Source: Parvibacillus sp035426385 (GTDB lineage: Bacteria > Bacteroidota > Bacteroidia > Chitinophagales > Saprospiraceae). From it: DNA of 14,587 nt. Where the stretch lies: NCBI GenBank assembly GCA_035426385.1, contig DAOLZQ010000067.1, positions 1 through 14,587 on the forward strand, read 5' to 3'. The translations under genes were made by a program, and so were the position numbers. The notes beneath the pieces are model-generated. The model had not been told where the DNA came from and ran no database searches. It saw only the letters and a program-made list of their open reading frames with translations. Below are positions 8,044 to 14,587 of the stretch, piece after piece (position 1 is the stretch's first letter; each line of letters opens with the position of its first letter).

Positions 8044-9198
8044 ATGCACTATCACGTACAAGGCCAGATCCCCCATAAGCGCCATATTCAATTCCGCAAA
8101 CCTGACGGCAATTTGTATCATGAGGAGTTATTCAGCACTGAAGGATTTAGTGATAAATATACTCTTTTGTATCACTTATACCCTCCTACAAGGGTTACGC
8201 AGGTGGGGGAACCCAGAGATATAGCTCCGATTAAGGCCAAAACCTTAGATTTGAAACCCCGCTGCCTGGAGGGCTTTAACATTGCACCTGCGGATGATTA
8301 TCTAGAATCCAGAAAAGTGGTGTTATTCAATGCTGATTGTCGCATATCACTTGCCGCTCCACGAAAGAGTATGGAAGACTACTTCTTTAAGAATGCGGAT
8401 TGTGATGAGGTAATCTTCATTCATCGCGGTACAGGATCGATGAATTCTATGTATGGAACTTTAAGATTCAAATATGGTGATTATATAGTCATACCACGTG
8501 GTACGATATATCAGATGAAATTTGATGCTAGTGATAATCGTTTGTTGATCGTAGAATCACCAGCTCATGTCACTACCCCGCGAAGGTACCGAAGCGAATA
8601 CGGGCAGTTGCTCGAAAGTGCTCCATTCTGTGAAAGAGATATTGTTAAACCAGAGTTGCAAGCCCCTATAGATTCGGATGAGCGGTTTAAGTTTTTTATA
8701 AAGAAAAAAGATGTGTTGTATCCATACGAATATCTAGGGCATCCTTTCGATGTAGTAGGCTGGGATGGATATAATTATCCATATATATTTTCTATTCATA
8801 ATTTTGAACCGATCACAGGTAGGATACATCAGCCCCCGCCTATTCATCAGACCTTTGATAGCAGTGGATTCGTGATTTGTTCATTTGTACCTCGCTTGTA
8901 TGACTATCATCCCCTTTCTATTCCGGCCCCCTACCATCACAGCAATATCGATAGTGATGAAGTTCTATATTATGTAGATGGAGACTTTATGAGCCGTAAA
9001 CACGTAGAACAGGGTATGATCACACTCCATCCCGGGGGTATTCCTCACGGTCCACATCCTGGTACGATCGAAAAGTCTATTGGCGCTAAGGAAACACATG
9101 AACTGGCAGTGATGATAGATACTTTCCAGCCTCTCCATCTGACAGATGAGGCAACCTCTATCGAACTGAGTGACTACTATAAAAGCTGGCTAGAGTAG
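8044..9198 (+). CDS. hmgA: Homogentisate 1,2-dioxygenase family protein
   Basis: A 384-residue cupin-fold protein of the homogentisate dioxygenase family, which uses Fe(II) and O2 to open the ring of homogentisate to maleylacetoacetate in tyrosine/phenylalanine breakdown. The N-terminus begins MHYHVQGQIPHKRHIQF, typical of the family. The likely iron site is the C-terminal YHHSN-IDSDE segment (His298/His299, Glu306) and PHGPHPG (His335, His338), corresponding to the His-Glu-His triad of human HGD. It is shorter than the classical ~430-445-residue enzymes and has the DSDEVLYYVDGDF form of the motif, so it may be an HGD-like branch with another aromatic substrate. A GTG at 7996 would add 16 residues, but it lies upstream of the -7 box; ATG 8044 is preferred. 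No other tyrosine-catabolism gene is in the window. It is followed by a weak T-rich stretch (9215-9232), not a clear terminator. Confidence 0.85.
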   Translation: MHYHVQGQIPHKRHIQFRKPDGNLYHEELFSTEGFSDKYTLLYHLYPPTRVTQVGEPRDIAPIKAKTLDLKPRCLEGFNIAPADDYLESRKVVLFNADCRISLAAPRKSMEDYFFKNADCDEVIFIHRGTGSMNSMYGTLRFKYGDYIVIPRGTIYQMKFDASDNRLLIVESPAHVTTPRRYRSEYGQLLESAPFCERDIVKPELQAPIDSDERFKFFIKKKDVLYPYEYLGHPFDVVGWDGYNYPYIFSIHNFEPITGRIHQPPPIHQTFDSSGFVICSFVPRLYDYHPLSIPAPYHHSNIDSDEVLYYVDGDFMSRKHVEQGMITLHPGGIPHGPHPGTIEKSIGAKETHELAVMIDTFQPLHLTDEATSIELSDYYKSWLE

Positions 9199-9274
9199 AA
9201 GTCAGAATTCTCTCTTTAATTTCTTTTTTTCTAATAGAGCTGATACTTAATTATCTCTTATATCTTCTATTTAA

Positions 9275-9423
9275 TTAATAGTAATTTGTCTCAAGAAATT
9301 ATGAAGATGATCTTCAATCTACTCACATGTTTTCAACTTAGTTTAATAGTGATTAGTCTCAATCAATTATGAAGATGATCTTCAATCTACCCACATTTTT
9401 ACAATTTAGTTTAATAGTGATTA
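9275..9423. repeat. 68-bp imperfect tandem repeat with palindromic core
   Basis: Unit 1 is 9275-9342 and unit 2 is 9343-9410; by hand alignment they match at 60 of 68 positions without gaps. A third copy begins at 9411 and stops matching after about 13 bases (TTAATAGTGATTA). Each full unit carries the identical dyad TGAAGATGATCTTCA (9302-9316 and 9370-9384) inside a fully conserved 26-base stretch, so the most conserved part is the palindrome and its right flank. It could be a pair of operator sites, a repeated hairpin in a transcript, or a simple duplication. Confidence 0.85.
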
Positions 9424-9510
9424 TTTTGAAATTCCTGCAATATATAATTATTTGTATGCCATAGGTGCTGGCATACAGCTATTGATATATTATTACAATT
9501 AATATGTGTT

Positions 9511-9672
9511 AATTTGTTCGTATAGTCAATTTATGCTATTTTTCATTAATTATAACTTTTGTTATAGCTAATATCAAATGCTTGATTCTATATTTACTCC
9601 TAATTAGAGTGAAAATTTAATTTCAACGTAAATTATTAATGCAATACCCTTTCAATAGCTTACCCTTTCAAT
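9511..9672 (+). repeat. Upstream copy of a duplicated intergenic module
   Basis: It contains in order AATTTG and TATAGTCAATT (9521-9531), the palindrome TATAACTTTTGTTATA (9551-9566), and two copies of TACCCTTTCAAT (9645-9656 and 9661-9672). The same elements recur in the same order about 490 bp downstream. Between the elements the two copies have diverged. It is followed by a terminator hairpin instead of a gene. Confidence 0.6.
9551..9566. promoter_or_regulatory. 16-bp palindrome TATAACTTTTGTTATA
   Basis: Perfect 6-bp arms around TTTT. The copy at 10044-10059 has identical arms but AAAA in the centre, so the two cores are exact reverse complements. It could be a dimeric-protein binding site; as RNA it would be a weak all-A/U-rich hairpin. 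Confidence 0.5.
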
Positions 9673-9697
9673 TTTAAGCTAACAATTGCGGTTATTT

Positions 9698-9742
9698 ACC
9701 CGTCTTTCAAATAAGTGATTATCTTGTAAAGACGGGTTTTTT
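9698..9742 (+). terminator. Strong intrinsic terminator with no visible gene
   Basis: ACCCGTCTTT (9698-9707) pairs perfectly with AAAGACGGGT (9728-9737). The stem can continue inside with CAA/TTG and ATAA/TTAT around a GTGA loop, with two single-base bulges, giving about 17 pairs. A run of six T (9737-9742) and then ATTT follows. This is a textbook rightward terminator, but the nearest upstream gene ends 500 bp earlier at 9198. It may end a long 3' UTR of the dioxygenase-like gene or a small RNA starting in the module at 9511-9672. Confidence 0.75.
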
Positions 9743-9919
9743 ATTTAGAAGAATCAAAGTTGATAGTGAAAAGTATCCGGTGGCTAAATATTTTCGTGCC
9801 TGGGATGTGTAGTTATGCAGATAAATAATTTTCCTCTTGAGCTATTATTCATACTATTATTTGGGGAATTTATAATCTGTAAAAATACTCACACGAAAAA
9901 GGGGATAAATAGGGTAGTG

Positions 9920-9975
9920 CTGAAGTTGAGAATAATCTCTTTTTTTATGATTAGTCGCATAATGTTGAACTTCAG
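9920..9975. repeat. Nested inverted repeat with T run
   Basis: CTGAAGTT (9920-9927) and AACTTCAG (9968-9975) are a perfect 8-bp inverted repeat 40 bases apart. Inside it, GAGA-ATAA-TCTC (9928-9939) forms a small hairpin directly followed by seven T. Read rightwards this could be a weak terminator or a switchable leader structure; the inner stem is only four pairs. Confidence 0.4.
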
Positions 9976-10005
9976 TCAATAATACATATATAAAGAAATA
10001 ATATA

Positions 10006-10163
10006 TATAATTTGTATAGTCAATTCTCACTATATTGGTTCATTATAACAAAAGTTATACGACTGAATTGAAAGCTGTGATTTATCTTTGAAGTATTATC
10101 TGCCTCACACAAGTCAGATTCTACCTTTCAATTTTTAACCTTTCACATTATTTAACCTTTTAA
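10006..10163 (+). repeat. Downstream copy of the duplicated intergenic module
   Basis: AATTTG and TATAGTCAATT (10015-10025), the palindrome (10044-10059), then ACCTTTCAAT-type motifs at about 10123-10132, 10137-10145 and 10153-10162. The distance from TATAGTCAATT to the palindrome is 29 bases, against 30 in the upstream copy. It lies about 230 bp upstream of the secreted-protein operon and may belong to its control region. Confidence 0.6.
10044..10059. promoter_or_regulatory. 16-bp palindrome TATAACAAAAGTTATA
   Basis: Perfect 6-bp arms around AAAA; the reverse complement of the palindrome at 9551-9566 although the flanking TATAGTCAATT keeps the same direction. Candidate binding site upstream of the adhesin operon. 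Confidence 0.5.
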
Positions 10164-10330
10164 TTTATTAAGCATGACACTAGAAAAAACTTCCCCTGAT
10201 TAAAGATTAGTTTAATTGTTAATTGTCAGAGTATCTATTAGATGGTCTGATATCGATTGTTGACGACTGGCAATAGTTAGTTTGTTTACTCAGCTTTGCG
10301 CTTACAGCGTAATTAATTACTGTTCTATGG

Positions 10331-10347
10331 AGTGTTGCTGCAACACT
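10331..10347 (+). promoter_or_regulatory. Stem-loop in the leader of the secreted-protein operon
   Basis: AGTGTTG-CTG-CAACACT is a perfect 7-bp stem with a 3-base loop, ending 45 bp before ATG 10393. No T run follows, so it is not a terminator; it could stabilise the mRNA or affect translation. Confidence 0.4.
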
Positions 10348-10392
10348 TACCTGTCCATTTATTTCCCTTTTTACAATTTTAAATTTTTAGCA

Positions 10393-10878
10393 ATGAAACT
10401 AATTTTCGTATTACTAATAATTTCCACATCCATTATCTCAGCTCAATCACAGGAAGCATATAATTATAATGATTATATAGCAAACCTTGAAAAGTCTAAA
10501 GTGGAGTCTATTCGACTTAGAGCTCAGAAACTTAATTTTGATTACCACGCATTGAATACTTCCATCTATTTCGATCAAGGCTCACCTCAAATAAAAGGTG
10601 ATGGAGTTCTTAAGAATGCGTATTCGAATTTAAAGACCGTTAATTACCTCACAATACCCGCAGGAGTAGATCTTAGTGAGGTTAAAATTTTGATACTCAC
10701 GGTTGAGAGGCCGTCTGACCTTGTAAAAATCACAAGCGATCTCAAATTGCTTTTTCCGAATTTAGAACATGTAGTTATTTCTTCACGTGTAATTCTTTCG
10801 TTAGAAAATTTTAGACAATTAATACCGGCAATTAAGAATGATATAGTGTATCTACTCAGAAATGATACCCCATCCTAA
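10393..10878 (+). CDS. Small secreted protein of unknown function
   Basis: A 161-residue protein with a clear signal peptide (MKLIFVLLIISTSIISAQSQ, cleavage probably after SAQ). The mature part has no motif I recognise; the C-terminal half (LKLLFPNLEHVVISSRVI and following) has a spacing of Leu, Asn and Ile that loosely recalls leucine-rich repeats, but there are too few units to claim this. I use ATG 10393-10395 because it places the signal peptide at the N-terminus; the frame continues back to a TTG at 10282 through a Cys-rich, unconvincing segment. The leader before the ATG is A/T-rich (TTTTAAATTTTTAGCA), normal for Bacteroidota. The giant surface-protein gene starts 20 bp after its stop, so the two are probably co-transcribed and the product may help expose, anchor or process the large protein; that is inference from position only. 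Confidence 0.8.
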   Translation: MKLIFVLLIISTSIISAQSQEAYNYNDYIANLEKSKVESIRLRAQKLNFDYHALNTSIYFDQGSPQIKGDGVLKNAYSNLKTVNYLTIPAGVDLSEVKILILTVERPSDLVKITSDLKLLFPNLEHVVISSRVILSLENFRQLIPAIKNDIVYLLRNDTPS

Positions 10879-10898
10879 CTAATTTAAAAATCTTTCTA

Positions 10899-13800
10899 AT
10901 GAAAAACAATAACATAAAAGACTGCACTATGATTACTAGATTAACATGGGTTTTGTTTTTGACTTTTGTGATCTCTTTTATGGGTAATGCACAGGTGGTA
11001 AAGCAATTTGAAAAGGTCCCAATGAATCCTCCTGCTCAGGGAATATTTAAAATCAGAGGAGATTACACCATTATCGGTAATACCAATATGACTCTCCAGG
11101 ATTATGCGTTTGATAAGCAGAATGGAAATAACAGAATGATCTATGTAGATATCGATAACGATAATGCTACATATAATTCTTCTTCTTCTACGCTTACTTT
11201 CACTCAGGAAGGAGGTCTTGATGATCAGTGTACCAATATTTTGTATGCTGGATTATACTGGACTGGAAGGGCGAATGATGGTGGAACAGCTGCAGATACA
11301 ATTAATGCCTTTAGGCCTTCATCTGGGCTTGTGCATTACAGCAGAAATCAAACCGTCGGAAATGCCGGTACCATTACCGGTACTCCACTGACTATGAATG
11401 TGAGTCGTGCTGGAACACCTATTAGTTTCGATGCTTCCTATACTGTCGAACATAATGATGCAATTACGCATACCAACTATACTCTTACGGTATCTAAGAA
11501 AGATGCCAATACCGTAAGATATACTTTTTCTAGCCCCGGTGATACTACTGTGTTGTTTGATTTTTACATAAATGGAGCTACTCGCACAGTTAAATATTCA
11601 AAAGATGGAGGTGTTAATTTTATTAATGTTTCTACTCCTGTTTACACTGACTTAGGAAGTAACCAAGTTCAGATGAAATTTGATCCGGTTTATATTCATT
11701 TTGAAGGTAATGGTGTCAAACTTACCGTTAACAGATTAGAGAGAGATAATAGAGCTAACAGAACTAATTCGCAATATCAAGCTGATTCAAAAGCAGATGT
11801 ACGTGCATTCGGTAAGGAACCAGGATCGCCTTATTGGCCTAGATACACTATTTCAGGTGGATCACAGGACTACATTTTTGAAGTGAGAAATCTACCTGCA
11901 CCTTTAGCTTATTATAGTATAAATAATGGAGTGACTTTTAATGTAGTTCCCGGCACTCAAACTTATTCAGATGCAAGCAATAATCGAACTGTAAATTTTC
12001 CCGCCTTCAAAATATGGGTAAGTGGCGATGATACATTGGATATATATTCACTCGTCAGAGATCTCAGAACTGATCGTAGTCTTTCCCAAACTCAAACCAC
12101 TTCTTTTGCCAAAGTAAATATACACGGTTTAGAACCAGGTACGGGGTATGAACAAAAGACGCTTGATAAACATCAAGTGCTGTTCAAATTTGCGGGTGAT
12201 CCTTATCATCAGGTAACTGCTTTAGGTACAGATATATATTATCCCACCACTGATTATGGCCAGATATATTCGGCTTATGCCGATGTGACTAACTATGTAA
12301 AGTCTAAAGGTCTGGGTGAATACTCAGTCGCAGATCTGGCACTGAGACCAGGAAATGGCGGTGGAACAGGCTATTTTGGCTGTTGGACAATGATCGTAGT
12401 TTACGAGAATGCCAAAATGAAATGGCGCGACATAACCATCTTTAATGGTCACGCTTTTAATACATCCCCGGGTAGTGGAGCTGAAAGTAGTTTTAACTTA
12501 CCAATCTCCGGCTTTAAGGCGTTGGCAGGAGGTGAAGTACACGTCAAGTTGGGCTATATGGCAGGTGAAGGAGATTATGGTATTCCAGGTGACTTTTTCA
12601 AGATTGAGAAAAGAAAAACTGGTGTGTTTGTCCCGCTTGCTCACTCCGGTAACTCAACCACTAACTTTTTCAACTCCTCCATTCAAACAGGTGGCAATGC
12701 TAGGACTCCTTATATTGACAATAATACAGGTATAGACATAGCCATGTTTGATATTGTGAACAGTGCGGCAAATACCTATATTGACAATAATCAGGATTCG
12801 ACCACCTTCAAAATTGGAACTACCCAGGATCTATACACCATTTCAATGATTGCGATTGGAATTGATGCATATAGACCAACCTTAGAAGGGCTGATCAATT
12901 TTGAAGCCATCAATAATAATATACCTTCGGATCCGCCTCAGGATGTACATCCTGGTGAGCCTGTCGACTATTGTGTCGAGCTAAGAAATAAGGGTACAGA
13001 GCCACTTGATAATGTGGTTATTCATGTGCCAATGCCATATTCAGCGGATTTTGTCCCGGGTAGTATCACTGCATTTGTCGATCCCAGTGTGACTCCTATA
13101 GATCCTCTGCCGGTCTATGATCCGATTACGAAAACGATCAACTGGAATATAGGTCACTTACCATTACCAAGTGATCCCACCAAATTATTGGCTAAGTTCT
13201 GTTATAAAGTCACAGCCACTACTAATTGTGATATACTGGCTAGTTCACAGTGTGCAAGTGAGATCCCAATGACTGGTACTATTGATGGTAAAGGGTCGGT
13301 CTCGGGAATCACTTTTAATGATCAATCTCTGATACAGGGTTATCAGGGAAATATTCCATGTCAAGGTGACCCTATTAATGATCCATTGTTAGTTCACATC
13401 GATGGAGTAGCCTATTTTAATTTACATTGTAATCCTAATGCTGGTCAGGTGGAAGTTTATATTGCTCCTAATCCCGGAGGATATCCTGTAAGCAATGTGG
13501 TCGGTTTATTCCCAGCTGGAACCAGATTCTACAATGAGTTTCCAATAGATGGTAATACCATTGAGTATGATATAAACAATCCTTTCCCAGCTAATCCAAG
13601 TACAAATATAACCTATTATGCAGTTCCAATTGGCGCAGGATCTTGTGCAATCCCACTGATCATTCATGTTTCAGCATCCTGTGGAATTACAGTAAGTTGT
13701 GGTGATCAGCCGGATTTAACTTATAACTGTTCTAATCCTATTCCTCCTGGAGTAAATAATGAAATTGATTTTGAAGCTCGATTCAATGCAGTTATCGGTG

Positions 13801-14587
13801 GCACCCCTTGTGGTACTGTAGTAGTAAAATTTACCGATGGTAGCTTTAATCCTTGTAGCTCTACCACCTTTGTGCGTACTTATACCATATTTGATGATTT
13901 GGATGCTGATCAAGTTTTGGATCCTGGAGAACAATCATTCTTGTGTGTAAAAACGTATAATTACATGCCAGACACTGAACCACCAATGATTACTTCATGC
14001 CCTAATGGTATGGAACTTGGTTGTAATCCAAGTGGGCTTCCAGCTCCCGGAGTCGTTAATTACCTTGATAATTGTGATATGGCAACTGTCAGTAATTATC
14101 TGGGTTCAATCATCACAGATGGTTGTGAAAAAACTCAAATAAGATATTATGTGGTGACCGATGCATGTGGAAACAGTTCAACTTGCCAACAAACATTTAC
14201 CTGGACGGAAGATATAACTAAACCAATTATTTCCTGTCCTGCGAACATAACAGTTCAGTGTGCTGCAGATGTACCAAATGCAAATATAAATGATGTAGTA
14301 TTTTCAGATAATTGTTCCGGAACTCCAACAGTTACCCATGAAGGTGATCAAATAACTAATCAGACATGTGCCAATAAATATACCATCACCAGAACGTATA
14401 AGGTTGTAGATGAATGTAATAATAGTGCTACCTGTACTCAGACCATTACGGTTAATGACAACACACCACCTACTATTACATGTCCTGTTGCAGTCACTGT
14501 AACTTGTGTAGGCAATGTTCCAGCACCCAATATAAATGACGTTACTGCCAGTGATAATTGTACCGGCACAGTAACTAAATCATTTGT
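10899..14587 (+). CDS. Giant secreted surface protein with HYR-like repeats (3' end outside window)
   Basis: My translation finds one frame open from ATG 10899 to the window edge, 1229 codons without a stop. A signal peptide spans the first ~33 residues (hydrophobic WVLFLTFVISFMG, then NAQ); ATG 10929 is an alternative start that also keeps it. Order: an adhesin-like region with LYAGLYW (115-121), DVTNYV (462-467) and FGCWTMIVVYEN (493-504), a combination I associate with large bacterial surface proteins; a DUF11-like beta-sandwich (about 683-775, from VHPGEPVDYCVELRN); a Cys-containing stretch with an acidic, possibly Ca-binding loop DDLDADQVLDPGE (999-1011); then HYR-like repeats from 1025. 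In Bacteroidota such proteins usually end in a type IX secretion/gliding-type sorting domain, not visible here. Probable role: cell-surface or extracellular adhesion. It shares an operon with the small secreted protein 20 bp upstream. Confidence 0.9.
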   Translation, partial: MKNNNIKDCTMITRLTWVLFLTFVISFMGNAQVVKQFEKVPMNPPAQGIFKIRGDYTIIGNTNMTLQDYAFDKQNGNNRMIYVDIDNDNATYNSSSSTLTFTQEGGLDDQCTNILYAGLYWTGRANDGGTAADTINAFRPSSGLVHYSRNQTVGNAGTITGTPLTMNVSRAGTPISFDASYTVEHNDAITHTNYTLTVSKKDANTVRYTFSSPGDTTVLFDFYINGATRTVKYSKDGGVNFINVSTPVYTDLGSNQVQMKFDPVYIHFEGNGVKLTVNRLERDNRANRTNSQYQADSKADVRAFGKEPGSPYWPRYTISGGSQDYIFEVRNLPAPLAYYSINNGVTFNVVPGTQTYSDASNNRTVNFPAFKIWVSGDDTLDIYSLVRDLRTDRSLSQTQTTSFAKVNIHGLEPGTGYEQKTLDKHQVLFKFAGDPYHQVTALGTDIYYPTTDYGQIYSAYADVTNYVKSKGLGEYSVADLALRPGNGGGTGYFGCWTMIVVYENAKMKWRDITIFNGHAFNTSPGSGAESSFNLPISGFKALAGGEVHVKLGYMAGEGDYGIPGDFFKIEKRKTGVFVPLAHSGNSTTNFFNSSIQTGGNARTPYIDNNTGIDIAMFDIVNSAANTYIDNNQDSTTFKIGTTQDLYTISMIAIGIDAYRPTLEGLINFEAINNNIPSDPPQDVHPGEPVDYCVELRNKGTEPLDNVVIHVPMPYSADFVPGSITAFVDPSVTPIDPLPVYDPITKTINWNIGHLPLPSDPTKLLAKFCYKVTATTNCDILASSQCASEIPMTGTIDGKGSVSGITFNDQSLIQGYQGNIPCQGDPINDPLLVHIDGVAYFNLHCNPNAGQVEVYIAPNPGGYPVSNVVGLFPAGTRFYNEFPIDGNTIEYDINNPFPANPSTNITYYAVPIGAGSCAIPLIIHVSASCGITVSCGDQPDLTYNCSNPIPPGVNNEIDFEARFNAVIGGTPCGTVVVKFTDGSFNPCSSTTFVRTYTIFDDLDADQVLDPGEQSFLCVKTYNYMPDTEPPMITSCPNGMELGCNPSGLPAPGVVNYLDNCDMATVSNYLGSIITDGCEKTQIRYYVVTDACGNSSTCQQTFTWTEDITKPIISCPANITVQCAADVPNANINDVVFSDNCSGTPTVTHEGDQITNQTCANKYTITRTYKVVDECNNSATCTQTITVNDNTPPTITCPVAVTVTCVGNVPAPNINDVTASDNCTGTVTKSF
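13971..14587 (+). repeat. HYR-like ~80-residue repeats in the surface protein
   Basis: Three repeats start with D-x-x-x-PP/KP-x-I and CP: residue 1025 (DTEPPMITSCP), 1105 (DITKPIISCPANITVQC) and 1187 (DNTPPTITCP, cut by the edge), a period of 80-82 residues. Each has a second Cys about ten residues on, a DNC motif, and, in the two complete ones, a closing D-x-C-x-N-S-x-x-C pattern, so each module probably holds disulfide bonds. DNA identity between repeats is only moderate, so they are old duplications. More copies are likely beyond the window. Confidence 0.85.

Larger units (their letters stand above)
9199..10392. other. 1.2-kb A/T-rich intergenic region with repeats and palindromes
   Basis: No convincing gene on either strand; frames are short, and the long in-frame extension of the next gene back to a TTG at 10282 has no support. 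The region holds a 68-bp tandem repeat (9275-9423), two copies of a palindrome-bearing module (9511-9672 and 10006-10163), a strong rightward terminator hairpin (9698-9742), a nested inverted repeat (9920-9975), a 12-bp palindrome GTAATTAATTAC (10309-10320) and a leader stem-loop (10331-10347). I could not find an exact TAnnTTTG box here, so the promoter of the downstream operon is not located. Confidence 0.7.

Noticed and set aside
9275..9423. CRISPR array or phage attachment site
   Set aside because: Only two full units, directly adjoining without spacers, 88% alike, and no cas or integrase gene in the window.
10282..10392. N-terminal extension of the small secreted protein to TTG 10282
   Set aside because: It would bury the clear signal peptide 37 residues inside and covers a leader stem-loop; ATG 10393 is better.
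11164..13934. Short frames within the giant surface-protein gene
   Set aside because: They are out-of-frame shadows of the continuous frame that starts at 10899.

Overview
This 14.6 kb window looks like chromosomal DNA of a member of the Bacteroidota, probably of the Saprospiria/Chitinophagia type. The signs are a Bacteroidota-style FabI, two large outer-membrane beta-barrel proteins, a giant secreted protein with HYR-like repeats, starts without Shine-Dalgarno sequences but with A/T-rich leaders, and three boxes matching the Bacteroidota -7 promoter consensus TAnnTTTG. The taxon is inferred from these traits; there is no rRNA or marker that settles it.

Left part (1-7911, all genes on the minus strand). 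From right to left in transcription order: an ABC exporter half-transporter (6145-7911) and, 7 bp behind it, an uncharacterised outer-membrane barrel (4992-6137); then recN (3169-4821), fabI (2348-3154, 14 bp after recN) and a large putative porin (317-2290, 57 bp after fabI). These are core functions (DNA repair, fatty-acid synthesis, envelope). Bases 1-316 carry no gene; the first ~240 bases are purine-rich, stop-filled and can fold, and may be a fragment of a structured RNA.

Middle (7912-10392). A 132-bp divergent promoter region separates the ABC gene from a rightward homogentisate-dioxygenase-like gene (8044-9198). It is followed by about 1.2 kb of very A/T-rich DNA without a credible gene but full of structure: a 68-bp imperfect tandem repeat with a palindromic core, two copies of a ~160-bp module (TATAGTCAATT, then a 16-bp palindrome, then a cluster of ACC(C)TTTCAAT motifs), a strong intrinsic-terminator hairpin between the two copies that serves no visible gene, a nested inverted repeat, and a stem-loop in the leader of the next gene.

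Right part (10393-14587, plus strand). A small secreted protein of unknown function (161 aa) lies 20 bp upstream of a giant secreted surface protein whose open frame runs from 10899 off the window edge (1229 codons seen, no stop). It has a signal peptide, an N-terminal adhesin-like region, a DUF11-like domain and then Cys-rich HYR-like repeats of about 80 residues. Such proteins usually end in a type IX secretion sorting domain, which would lie outside the window. The two genes look like one operon, and the structured intergenic region is the natural place for its control. This secreted pair and its unusual upstream DNA are the least explained part of the window.
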